A DNA stretch of 64,000 nt from Clostridium sp. CF012 (GTDB lineage Bacteria > Bacillota > Clostridia > Clostridiales > Clostridiaceae): the NCBI RefSeq assembly GCF_018861755.1, contig NZ_JAHLEF010000010.1, positions 1-64,000 of the forward strand, in the 5' to 3' direction. The notes below the pieces were generated by a model. It was given only the letters and a program-made list of their open reading frames with translations. It did no database searches and was not told where the DNA came from. The first letter of the stretch is position 1. Each line of letters starts with the position of its first letter. A program made the translations under genes and the position numbers. Below are positions 55,103-63,556 of the stretch, piece after piece.

Positions 55103-56014
55103 CTAAGAATAACAGTTAATAAAATCCCCAAGAATATTTTTATATTTTTCTTCAGTTGAAATTAATTCTATACCAATAGCGCTTAACTTGGATATTCTAG
55201 ACTGTGTAATATTACCAAGCACGCTGGATATATCACTTGACTTAAAAGTACCTAGACTTTTCACTAGAACAATTATTAACGCTTTTGTATGTACAAGCTT
55301 TCTATTGTACTTAACATTAAGAAGAATCTTTGATGTATTCATCTTTGAGGCTATAAATTCTATTATATTTTCAACTGTAAAATTCCTATTAAGTACATTC
55401 CTTCCACTTCTATATTCTGTTTTTTCATCTTTAAATTCAATTTCTTCTTTTAATTTTTCGTCGTTGCATCCAAAAACAAGGCTATAGTAGTTTTTCCTTG
55501 CAGTGTCAAGGTTATCCCCAAAAAAACCCAAAACAAATCCATAATCAACTATGTTGAAATGGTCTCGTCTTTTCCCAATATATATTCCCAAACTAGAAAA
55601 AGCATATTTTTCAGGGCAATCTTTAAATCCACCAATATCTGTAGGATTATTATGTATATATAATGATACGGTCTTTAAGTATTGGTCATTATCAACTATT
55701 ATGCTTTTGAATCTATCTTTAAAAAGAGGGCCAGTTCTTTCATATTTTTTATTATAATACATTGCATAAGAAAAATTTATTCCATGCATGACTTTTGATA
55801 TATCCGCGCCATTAGCATCAATTAATAAATGGGAATGGTTATCCATAAGGCAGTACCCATAAATTTTAACATTATAGAGATTTTTATATTTTTTTACTAG
55901 TGATAGATACATTTTTTTATCATCGGAATTCCTGAATAAATCTACCTCGCTGATACTTTTGCACATAATATGAAATATAGCATCAGCTGCTTTTGATCTC
56001 TTTTTTCTTGACAT
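55103..56014 (-). CDS. RAYT: REP-associated tyrosine (Y1/IS200-like) transposase
   Basis: 303 residues. The HUH motif is His60-Ser-His62 in YCLMDNHSHLLI, followed by the candidate catalytic tyrosine in DNDQYLKTVSLYIHNNP (Tyr112 or Tyr119) and the RYT-type core. The C-terminal ~90 residues hold a DnaA-domain-IV-like helix-turn-helix (KSSDISSVLGNITQSRISKL), common in Firmicute RAYTs. Such single-copy genes are linked to palindromic repeats rather than to IS ends. A GTTAACCGTCCCC repeat lies 95 bp upstream of its start, matching others in the window. The gene looks intact. Confidence 0.9.
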   Translation of the reverse strand: MSRKKRSKAADAIFHIMCKSISEVDLFRNSDDKKMYLSLVKKYKNLYNVKIYGYCLMDNHSHLLIDANGADISKVMHGINFSYAMYYNKKYERTGPLFKDRFKSIIVDNDQYLKTVSLYIHNNPTDIGGFKDCPEKYAFSSLGIYIGKRRDHFNIVDYGFVLGFFGDNLDTARKNYYSLVFGCNDEKLKEEIEFKDEKTEYRSGRNVLNRNFTVENIIEFIASKMNTSKILLNVKYNRKLVHTKALIIVLVKSLGTFKSSDISSVLGNITQSRISKLSAIGIELISTEEKYKNILGDFINCYS

Positions 56015-56108
56015 GAAAAATCACCTCTCCATATAAACTTTTCTTAAAATCTTTGCCAATATTTTAGTGGAATATTCATGTTCTTAAGCTAATTATTAAA
56101 ATACAAAT

Positions 56109-56175
56109 ACTTGTTAACCGTCCCCAAGGCTTCCCAAGGCTTCTCCCCAAGGCGAGCACCCAACACCCAAGGGAG
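56109..56175. repeat. GTTAACCGTCCCC repeat and C-rich tandem run upstream of RAYT
   Basis: CTTGTTAACCGTCCCC is followed by iterated CCCAAGGCTT/CCCAAGGC units (56121-56155) and ACCCAA runs, unusually GC-rich for the window. Located between the RAYT start and the divergent arsR promoter. Confidence 0.75.
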
Positions 56176-56195
56176 CAAGAAAAAAAGGAAAAATG

Positions 56196-56257
56196 TTGAC
56201 AAGTATTAATCAGTGAAATATAATAGAACATATGAACAATGATTCATGTGTTCATAT
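56196..56257 (+). promoter_or_regulatory. Promoter and operator of arsR-cadA
   Basis: TTGACA (56196-56201), 17 bp, TATAAT (56219-56224): a consensus sigma-A promoter. It is followed by the perfect inverted repeat ATATGAACA-N10-TGTTCATAT (56230-56257), typical of ArsR/SmtB operators (here without the central ATTCA-type variants). The repressor would block the transcription start. Confidence 0.8.
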
Positions 56258-56273
56258 GAACGGAGGAGATTGA

Positions 56274-56636
56274 ATGGTAAAAAAAATAGAGTTTTGTACT
56301 TGTTCTACTATACATGAAGAGGTGGTAGAAAGAGTTAGAAAATCAATACCGCAGGAGGAAACACTATACGACCTGGCAGACCTTTTTAAAGTTTTTGGGG
56401 ATAGTACACGAATTAAAATTCTTTGTGTGTTATTCGAAAGTGAAATGTGTGTTTGTGATATAGCGGCGCTTGTTAATATGACCCAATCAGCAATTTCGCA
56501 TCAACTTCGTGTACTTAAAAATGCTAGACTAGTGAAACATAGACGCGAAGGTAAGGTCGTGTACTATTCATTGGATGATCAGCACGTTAAACAAATTTTT
56601 GATCAAGGGCTTATACACATAAAAGAATTAAAATAA
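56274..56636 (+). CDS. ArsR/SmtB-family metal-responsive repressor (CadC/CzrA-like)
   Basis: 120 residues. Winged HTH with SQSAISHQLRVLKNA-type recognition helix (NMTQSAISHQLRVLKNARL). Potential metal sites: Cys8, Cys10 at the N terminus, Cys59 and Cys61 in MCVCDIAA (alpha-3 site of CadC type) and the alpha-5 set Asp102, His104, His115, Glu118 (SmtB/CzrA type). It should repress itself and the downstream ATPase until Cd, Zn, Pb or Co binds. Strong operator upstream; GGAGG before the ATG. Confidence 0.92.
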   Translation: MVKKIEFCTCSTIHEEVVERVRKSIPQEETLYDLADLFKVFGDSTRIKILCVLFESEMCVCDIAALVNMTQSAISHQLRVLKNARLVKHRREGKVVYYSLDDQHVKQIFDQGLIHIKELK

Positions 56637-56705
56637 TATCTTATAATATATAGCAAAATACATACTTTATAAGTACATAAATTATTTTGGAAAAGGGGGG
56701 AGAAA

Positions 56706-58850
56706 ATGGGGACTATAATAAAAAGAGAATTCATTTTAGAAGGGCTAGGTTGTGCTAATTGTGCTAGTAAGATGGAGGCTAATTGTAAAAGAATAGATGG
56801 CGTAGTTGATGCAAATATAAATTTTATTAGTAAAAACTTAGTAATCCAATTTCAAAGCGAAGATAAAATATTAATTATTATAGATGAAATAAAAAAAATA
56901 GTTAAGAGGATCGAGCCTGATGTTGTGCTTATACCAAAGACTGCAAATACATTTAAACATGAGGAAAAGGGCCATAATCATAGCCATAACCAAGTTGAAG
57001 TAGGTAATAGTAGAAAAAAAATTATAGCTTTTTCTATAGGTGTAGTGCTTTTCACTATAGCAGTTATATTTAAATTAGATTATTGGGTTGAATTTTCATT
57101 ATTCCTTACAAGCTATTTATTAATTGGCGGAGGAGTACTTTTGATAGCCGTAAAAAATATATTAAGAGGGCAGGTGTTTGATGAAAACTTCTTAATGGCC
57201 CTGGCTACAGTGGGAGCGTTTTCTATCGGAGAATTCCCAGAGGGCGTTGGGGTTATGCTTTTTTACCGAGTAGGAGAATTTTTCCAAGATGTAGCTGTAA
57301 ATAAATCAAGAAAATCTATATCAGCACTTATGGATATAAGGCCAGATTATGCAAATAAGAAATTTGAAGATAAAATTATGAAAGTAGATCCCGATGAGGT
57401 ACACATTGGAGATATTATAATAGTAAAGCCAGGAGAAAAAGTACCTTTAGATGGTATTGTTATAGAGGGAAGGTCCTTAATAGATACAGCTGCCTTAACT
57501 GGTGAATCGGTTCCGAGGCAAATAAAAAGCGGAGAAGAAATTTTAGCTGGATGCATAAATAAAAATGGATTATTAACTATAGAGGTTAAAAAAGAATTTG
57601 GAGAGTCTACTTTAGCAAAGATTTTGGATTTAGTGCAAAATGCTAGCAGTAAAAAAGCGCCAACTGAAAACTTTGTAACAAAATTTGCAAGATATTACAC
57701 ACCCATTGTAGTTATAAGTGCAACAGCACTTGCAATAATTCCACCTCTATTAATCCCTGGTGCAACTTTTTCTGAGTGGATATATAGAGCATTAGTATTT
57801 TTAGTAGTATCTTGTCCTTGCGCTTTAGTGATATCTATTCCACTTGGATTTTTTGGAGGAATAGGTGGGGCATCCAAGAACGGGATTTTGGTTAAGGGTG
57901 GAAACTACTTGGAGGCATTAAATAGTGTTGAAGTGGTGGTTTTTGATAAGACAGGAACACTGACAAAGGGAGTATTCGAGGTTACAGAAATTAATGAGGA
58001 AAATGAAATAAGCAAAGAAGAATTATTGGAGTATACAGCTTATGTAGAAAGCTATTCAAATCACCCTATTGCAACATCTATATTGAAAGCTTATGGTAAA
58101 GATATAAATAAAGATGACATTAGAGGTGTGGAAGAAGTAGCTGGAAAAGGTATTAGAGCTAAAGTAAAAGGAAAATTTGTGCTAGCTGGTAATTCAAAAC
58201 TAATGGATAGTGAGAAAATTGCCTATAATAAAGCTGAAAATGTAGGGACAGTAATATATGTAGCTATAGACAATAAATATGCAGGTAGTATTATAATTTC
58301 TGATGAGATAAAAGAGGATTCTATACGTGCTATAGCTAGTTTAAAGTCTATGGGCGTTAAGAAAATAGTAATGCTTACTGGTGACAATAAAGATATAGCA
58401 ATAAATATAGGAAGAATTCTAGGTGTAGATGAAGTTTACTCAGAACTCCTTCCCCATGAGAAGGTCGAGAAGCTAGAAATGCTACAAAAGGAAAAATCAA
58501 CTAAAGGAAAGATAGTATTTGTAGGTGATGGCATTAATGATGCTCCAGTGCTTGCAAGAGCAGATGTGGGGATAGCCATGGGTGGAGTAGGGTCGGATGC
58601 TGCGATAGAAGCTGCAGATATAGTGATAATGACAGATGAACCATCGAAAATCGCTAAAGCTATTGTCATTGCTAAAAAAACAAAGAGGATTGTTATGCAA
58701 AATATTATATTTGCACTAAGTGTAAAAATAGCTATTTTAGTATTAGCCGTTTTTGGAATCTCAACTATGTGGGAAGCTGTTTTTGGTGATGTTGGAGTTG
58801 CTCTAATTGCAGTGTTAAATTCTATGAGAGCTATGAAAGTTGAAAACTAA
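56706..58850 (+). CDS. cadA: Heavy-metal exporting P1B-type ATPase (Cd/Zn/Pb/Co)
   Basis: 714 residues. N-terminal HMA domain with GCANCAS (Cys16, Cys19), a His-rich linker (EEKGHNHSHNQ), about eight membrane helices, the CPC metal motif in VSCPCALVIS, phosphorylation site FDKTGTLTKG, the SxxNHP motif (SYSNHPIA), and GDGINDAPVLA. CPC plus the HMA domain marks Cd2+/Zn2+/Pb2+ export. It is co-transcribed with the upstream repressor and has GGGGGG before the ATG. Confidence 0.93.
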   Translation: MGTIIKREFILEGLGCANCASKMEANCKRIDGVVDANINFISKNLVIQFQSEDKILIIIDEIKKIVKRIEPDVVLIPKTANTFKHEEKGHNHSHNQVEVGNSRKKIIAFSIGVVLFTIAVIFKLDYWVEFSLFLTSYLLIGGGVLLIAVKNILRGQVFDENFLMALATVGAFSIGEFPEGVGVMLFYRVGEFFQDVAVNKSRKSISALMDIRPDYANKKFEDKIMKVDPDEVHIGDIIIVKPGEKVPLDGIVIEGRSLIDTAALTGESVPRQIKSGEEILAGCINKNGLLTIEVKKEFGESTLAKILDLVQNASSKKAPTENFVTKFARYYTPIVVISATALAIIPPLLIPGATFSEWIYRALVFLVVSCPCALVISIPLGFFGGIGGASKNGILVKGGNYLEALNSVEVVVFDKTGTLTKGVFEVTEINEENEISKEELLEYTAYVESYSNHPIATSILKAYGKDINKDDIRGVEEVAGKGIRAKVKGKFVLAGNSKLMDSEKIAYNKAENVGTVIYVAIDNKYAGSIIISDEIKEDSIRAIASLKSMGVKKIVMLTGDNKDIAINIGRILGVDEVYSELLPHEKVEKLEMLQKEKSTKGKIVFVGDGINDAPVLARADVGIAMGGVGSDAAIEAADIVIMTDEPSKIAKAIVIAKKTKRIVMQNIIFALSVKIAILVLAVFGISTMWEAVFGDVGVALIAVLNSMRAMKVEN

Positions 58851-58932
58851 TAACCTGATGACCCTTTTAAATTATGATTTGGTAGTTCTTGTTACTAATT
58901 AAATAATAAAGATAAATATTTAAAAAAAAGTA

Positions 58933-59055
58933 TTGATTATATAAAAAATATATAGTATTATGTATTCAATAGAAGTTTTTCAAGCGTGTAACCGATTAAA
59001 TTCGGGCAAAAGCTGAAATGGATAATATTAATTATCCTTTTCGGCTTTTTTTTAT
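58933..59055 (+). promoter_or_regulatory. Promoter, RAT site and attenuator of nagE
   Basis: TTGATT (58933-58938), 17 bp, TATTAT (58956-58961) give a promoter. Downstream, GTGTAACCGATTAAATTCGG (58986-59005) and the following GGCAAAAGC are a ribonucleic antiterminator element of the LicT/GlcT type. It overlaps the terminator AAAGCTGAAATGGATAAT/ATTATCCTTTTCGGCTTT (59009-59048) with its T-tract. The BglG-type protein encoded downstream is the likely ligand. Confidence 0.75.
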
Positions 59056-59219
59056 TATATAGGAGACAGCTTGCGCAAGTGGCTGTGGATAATATCTATA
59101 CGCTAAAGCTTGTCACTTTTGCCACTTGCCACGTGAGTGGCACTATGAAATTATTTTGAATTTAAGGACGTCAAAAATCCTTAAAATAAATTTTTAAAAA
59201 TAGGGGGAGGAATTTTATT

Positions 59220-60659
59220 ATGATGAAGTATTTACAAAGATTAGGAAAATCATTAATGCTTCCAGTAGCTTGTCTACCTGTTGCTAGTATTTTGATGGGT
59301 ATTGGTTATTGGATGGATCCTACAGGATGGGGAGTAAACAACGTAGCGGCAGCTTTCTTAATTAAAGCCGGCGGTTCACTAATTGATCACATGGGGATTT
59401 TATTTGCAATTGGTGTAGCTGTTGGAATGTCAGATGACAATGACGGTACAGCAGGACTTGCAGGTCTTGTTTCATGGCTTATGATTACAACTTTACTAGC
59501 CCCAGGAGCTGTAGCAATGTTTAAAGGGATTGAAGTTGCAGCAGTACCAGCAGCATTTAGCCATATTGAAACACAATTTATTGGTATTTTATCAGGTTTA
59601 ATTGGTGCTAGTTGTTACAATAGATTTAAAAGTACTAAATTACCAGATGCTTTAGGTTTTTTTAGTGGAAAAAGAAGTGTCTCTATAGTAACAGCAGGAA
59701 TATCAATTTTTGCAGCTCTTATTTTATTCTTTATATGGCCTCTAGTTTATGGAGGATTGGTATCATTTGGTAAGTCAATTATATCTACAGGTGCTATAGG
59801 GGCAGGTATTTATGGATTCTTTAATAGACTGTTAATACCAACTGGTCTTCATCATGCACTTAACTCTGTATTCTGGTTTGATGTAGCTGGAATTAATGAT
59901 CTCGGTAACTTCTGGAAAGGTAAAGGAACACTAGGAGTAACTGGTATGTATATGACTGGATTCTTCCCTGTAATGATGTTTGGTTTACCAGCAGGAGCGC
60001 TAGCTATGTACCATACAGCTAAAAACAAGAAAAAGAAAGTGGTATATGGTTTATTATTAGCAGCATCAGTATCTTCTTTCTTCACTGGTGTTACAGAACC
60101 ATTAGAATTTGCATTCATGTTCTTAGCTCCAGGACTATATGTAGTTCATGCTGGTTTGACAGGAATTTCTGTTTTCGTATGTGCATTGTTACCAGTTAGA
60201 GCTGGATTTAACTTCAGTGCAGGTTTCGTAGATTGGTTCTTAAGCTTTAAGGCTCCTATGGCTGAAAATCCAATCTTATTGATTCCAATTGGTTTAGCAT
60301 TCGCTGTTATTTATTATGTAATATTCCGTTTTGTAATAGTAAAATTTAATTTGAAAACACCTGGTAGAGAAGAGGATGACAACGATGCAGAAATGAATGT
60401 AAAACTTGCAAACAATGATTTTACACAAATAGCATCTATTATCTTAAAAGGTGTTGGTGGAAAAGAAAACGTAGTATCTATTGATAATTGTGTAACTAGA
60501 TTACGTTTAGAAATAAAAGATCAGACAAAGGTAAATGAAAAAATTATTAAATCTGCAGGTGTAGCAGGTATAATTAGACCTGGTAAAACAAGTTTACAAG
60601 TTATTGTTGGAGTGCAAGTACAATTTGTAGCAGATGAATTTAAAAAATTATGTAAGTAA
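59220..60659 (+). CDS. nagE: PTS transporter EIICB, N-acetylglucosamine/glucose type
   Basis: 479 residues. EIIC domain (about 1-385; LMLPVACLPVASILMGIGYW, TGLHHALNSVFWFDV, FFTGVTEPLEFAFMFLAPGLY) and EIIB domain (about 400-479) with the phosphorylated cysteine in DNCVTRLRLEI. There is no EIIA domain, so it must use EIIA from elsewhere (Crr-type). It imports and phosphorylates N-acetylglucosamine or N-acetylmuramic acid; neighbours nagR-like, murQ and nagA favour amino sugars. Controlled by the RAT/terminator upstream. Confidence 0.87.
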   Translation: MMKYLQRLGKSLMLPVACLPVASILMGIGYWMDPTGWGVNNVAAAFLIKAGGSLIDHMGILFAIGVAVGMSDDNDGTAGLAGLVSWLMITTLLAPGAVAMFKGIEVAAVPAAFSHIETQFIGILSGLIGASCYNRFKSTKLPDALGFFSGKRSVSIVTAGISIFAALILFFIWPLVYGGLVSFGKSIISTGAIGAGIYGFFNRLLIPTGLHHALNSVFWFDVAGINDLGNFWKGKGTLGVTGMYMTGFFPVMMFGLPAGALAMYHTAKNKKKKVVYGLLLAASVSSFFTGVTEPLEFAFMFLAPGLYVVHAGLTGISVFVCALLPVRAGFNFSAGFVDWFLSFKAPMAENPILLIPIGLAFAVIYYVIFRFVIVKFNLKTPGREEDDNDAEMNVKLANNDFTQIASIILKGVGGKENVVSIDNCVTRLRLEIKDQTKVNEKIIKSAGVAGIIRPGKTSLQVIVGVQVQFVADEFKKLCK

Positions 60660-60695
60660 AAATGATAAACTAATCCCATAATATTAAAAAAATTT

Positions 60696-60751
60696 AAATA
60701 ACCTCCATAAGTAATAGTAGTTAAAAACTAAAAATACTTATGGAGGTTATT
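60696..60751. terminator. Bidirectional terminator between nagE and the antiterminator gene
   Basis: AAATAACCTCCATAAGTA pairs perfectly over 18 bp with TACTTATGGAGGTTATTT; a T-run follows in both directions, and the genes are convergent. Confidence 0.88.
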
Positions 60752-60760
60752 TTTATAGAT

Positions 60761-61609
60761 CTAAGACGGCTTTTTTAATTTTTCTATATGCACAGCAATG
60801 TATGCAACTTCATCCTCCACCACAGTTAAATTCAATTGATCTTCTATAAGCTTACAAACTTTTTCAGCTAAGGAATAAGAGTCGCTATATTGTGCTTTAA
60901 TTATATCAAATAATTCATTCTTAATAGAGTTATTATTAATTAGCCTTTGAATAGCAAAGCGAAGATGAGTTATAAATCTGGCATAGTCAATTGATCGTTT
61001 GTCAATTTGTATATCTAAACTATCTTCTATTAATTCTATAATAGAATTAGCTAAGAATGTATACTTTATAGTATTTGATAGCTTGCCATTATTTCTTGCT
61101 GAGTGAATGTGTAGTGTAATAAAGCCTATTTCACCATCTGGAATTATTATATTCATTTTCTTTTCAAGCATGGAAACGGCTTTTTTAGCTATTTCGAATT
61201 CTCTTTTATATAGTGTTTCAGTTTCCACCAAAAACGGATTTTCAATTTCATCATTTTGTTTAAGCCTCTTTAAGGTAAAAGAAATATGGTCTATAAGTGA
61301 AATATGTATTTTTTCATCTAGATCTTCGTTAAGCTCTTTTGATATCATAAATATTATCTCTTCACAAAGGCCAATTAATTCATCATCAACATTAGTTACA
61401 AGTTCTTTAAAATTATGATAATTAGTCTTATTGTCTAAAGAAAAAATCTTATCTACTTTTGTATCAGAAGAAAGTATATCATCTAAATGCTTCCCAAAAC
61501 CCAAGCCTTTTCCAAATAGTATTTTTTCTTTATTATTTTGTGTTACTAGTAGAACATTGTTATTAAATACCTTTTGTATTGTATAGTCAACTTTAAAAAG
61601 GGAACTCAT
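60761..61609 (-). CDS. BglG-family transcription antiterminator (GlcT/LicT-like)
   Basis: 282 residues. N-terminal CAT RNA-binding domain (about 1-55; VFNNNVLLVTQ and FGKGLGFGKH), then two PRD domains (about 65-170, 171-282) with the phosphorylatable histidines in SLIDHISFTL, TLHIHSA, ARFITHLRFAI and AVHIEKL. It binds the RAT ahead of nagE and lets polymerase pass, with activity set by PTS phosphorylation. Convergent with nagE. Target identity is inferred from position and the RAT match. Confidence 0.88.
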   Translation of the reverse strand: MSSLFKVDYTIQKVFNNNVLLVTQNNKEKILFGKGLGFGKHLDDILSSDTKVDKIFSLDNKTNYHNFKELVTNVDDELIGLCEEIIFMISKELNEDLDEKIHISLIDHISFTLKRLKQNDEIENPFLVETETLYKREFEIAKKAVSMLEKKMNIIIPDGEIGFITLHIHSARNNGKLSNTIKYTFLANSIIELIEDSLDIQIDKRSIDYARFITHLRFAIQRLINNNSIKNELFDIIKAQYSDSYSLAEKVCKLIEDQLNLTVVEDEVAYIAVHIEKLKKPS

Positions 61610-61731
61610 AAATATACCTCCTGTTTTTTACTAAAATAGATAATTTTCCTTATTGATATAGTCAAATTGAAAGAAATAATAGATTTTTATTTATTAACTT
61701 AAATAGGTTGTAAAAAATATAGATATGAAAT

Positions 61732-61753
61732 ATAATTGGTATAGACAACATAA
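61732..61753. promoter_or_regulatory. NagR/DasR-type (dre) operator
   Basis: ATTGGTATAGACAACAT matches the dre consensus TGGTCTAGACCA at 10 of 12 positions. It lies in the promoter region of the GntR-type gene and suggests autoregulation and control of the murQ-nagA genes. Confidence 0.6.
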
Positions 61754-61820
61754 CAATATAGTAACATATGAACTATGCTTATGTATACAAAAACTTATTG
61801 TTAATTGAGGAGGGGAAAGC

Positions 61821-62552
61821 TTGAAAAAAGTTTCAAAAGATAACCCTATACCGCTTCATTATCAGATAAAAGAAATACTACAAGAAATGATAGAAAATGA
61901 AGAGTTAAAGCCGGGACAATTAATTCCAACAGAAAGAGAGCTTTGCGAAATCCAAGGGGTTAGCAGAATGACTGTAAATAAGGCTATTATGTCCTTAGTA
62001 AATGAGGGATTAGTTTATAGAGAACAGGGAAAAGGAACTTTTGTGTCTACTGCAAAGGCTAATCGTGAAATATCAGATCTTAAAGGTTTTACTGAGCAAA
62101 TGCAAGAAAATGGCGTAGTATCAAAAACTAAAATATTATCATTTAAGATTATAGAAGCAACAAAAAAATATAGACTTGAATTGAAAATGCCTGAAGATGA
62201 AAATAAAATAATTGAAATTAAAAGACTGAGATTTAGTGATGAACAACCAGTTGCCATTGAAACAGCTTGGCTTCCATATTATTTGTTTAATGGAATGACT
62301 AAAGACATTATTGAAAATAAATCATTATACGAGATCTTTCGTGAAAAGTATGGATATCACCCTGATAATGCAAAACAAACCATTGAACCAACAATGCTAA
62401 ATGAATATGAAAGTAAACTTCTAAATCAAGAAAACTCGGCTTTGGCTTTAATATTTAGACGAACCACCTATTTAGAAAATCAAATGCCTATTGAGTATAC
62501 CAAGGCTATATATAGAAGTGATAAGTATAAATATCAAATAAACTTAAAATGA
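61821..62552 (+). CDS. GntR-family (HutC/NagR type) regulator of amino sugar genes
   Basis: 243 residues. Winged HTH (PIPLHYQIKEILQEMIENEE, then PTERELCEIQGVSRMTVNKA) and a UTRA effector domain (about 90-240), the NagR/YvoA/DasR layout. Effectors are GlcNAc-6-P or GlcN-6-P in relatives. TTG start with GAGGAGGGG upstream. murQ follows 53 bp on and nagA after it, so it likely controls amino-sugar use. Confidence 0.85.
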   Translation: MKKVSKDNPIPLHYQIKEILQEMIENEELKPGQLIPTERELCEIQGVSRMTVNKAIMSLVNEGLVYREQGKGTFVSTAKANREISDLKGFTEQMQENGVVSKTKILSFKIIEATKKYRLELKMPEDENKIIEIKRLRFSDEQPVAIETAWLPYYLFNGMTKDIIENKSLYEIFREKYGYHPDNAKQTIEPTMLNEYESKLLNQENSALALIFRRTTYLENQMPIEYTKAIYRSDKYKYQINLK

Positions 62553-62605
62553 GAGAAAAATAATTAGGGTTGTTATTATACTAAAAAGTACGCAGGGAGG
62601 GTTTT

Positions 62606-63484
62606 ATGAAAAAAAATAGTGAGGGTGAATTAAATTTAGACAAAATGAGTACCTATGAAATTCTTAAAAATGTAAATGATGAGGATAAAAAGGTAGCAAT
62701 AGCTATTGACAAAGAGCTTATTAATATAGAAAAAGCAGTAGAATTGATCCTTGAAAGCTTTGAAGAAGGTGGGAGACTCTTTTATATTGGCAGTGGTACA
62801 AGTGGGAAATTAGGAGTAATGGATGCATCAGAATGTCCTCCTACCTTTGGAGTTTCTGATACTATGGTTCAAGGAATTATTTCAGGTGGAGTGGAAGCCT
62901 TAAGTGGATGGCTTGAGCATACAGAGGATGACCCAGACCTTGCTATTAATGATTTAAAAGTGGTAAATATAAATAAAAAAGATGTTTTAGTAGGTATAAC
63001 GGCTAGTGGAAATACTCCTTATGTTGTACGCGCCATGGAATATGCTAAAGGAAGGGGGTGTAAAACCATTGCGCTTATGTGTAACTCAAAGGGGAAAATT
63101 AAAGATATTTGTGAAGTTACTATAGCTATAGAGGTTGGACCAGAAGTAATACTAGGGTCTACTAGAATGAAGGCAGGAACTGCGCAAAAAATGGTTTTAA
63201 ATATGTTAAGCACAGTAGCAATGATTAAACTGGGCAAAACTTATTCGAATTTAATGGTTAATGTACGACCTATTAATAAAAAGCTACAAGAACGGGTACG
63301 GGAAATAGTGAAGCTTGCCACAGGTGTGGATGATACCACCGTAGATGAAATTTTAGAAATTTGTGAATATGATCCTAAAGTTTGCATTGTTAAAATTAAA
63401 GGCGATGTGACCGTTGAAAAAGCAAAAGAAGCCTTAGATAGGAGCAAGGGAAATGTAGCTAAGGCACTGGCAATATTGTTATAA
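62606..63484 (+). CDS. murQ: N-acetylmuramic acid 6-phosphate etherase
   Basis: 292 residues. SIS-domain protein: YIGSGTSGKLGVMDASECPPTF, GVEALSGWLEHTEDD with the catalytic Glu, GITASGNTPYV and TRMKAGTAQKMVLNMLS. It splits MurNAc-6-P into GlcNAc-6-P and lactate in cell-wall recycling. The product enters the nagA step encoded next. GGGAGGG before the ATG. Confidence 0.95.
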   Translation: MKKNSEGELNLDKMSTYEILKNVNDEDKKVAIAIDKELINIEKAVELILESFEEGGRLFYIGSGTSGKLGVMDASECPPTFGVSDTMVQGIISGGVEALSGWLEHTEDDPDLAINDLKVVNINKKDVLVGITASGNTPYVVRAMEYAKGRGCKTIALMCNSKGKIKDICEVTIAIEVGPEVILGSTRMKAGTAQKMVLNMLSTVAMIKLGKTYSNLMVNVRPINKKLQERVREIVKLATGVDDTTVDEILEICEYDPKVCIVKIKGDVTVEKAKEALDRSKGNVAKALAILL

Positions 63485-63556
63485 TTAGATACATGAAAAT
63501 AAATAACATAACTAGCATACTGACTTAAAATTAAAATATATGATGAGGTGATGGAA

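Noticed and set aside
55188-55487. 99-codon ORF opposite the RAYT gene
   Set aside because: It lies wholly within the intact transposase and shows no independent coding signs.
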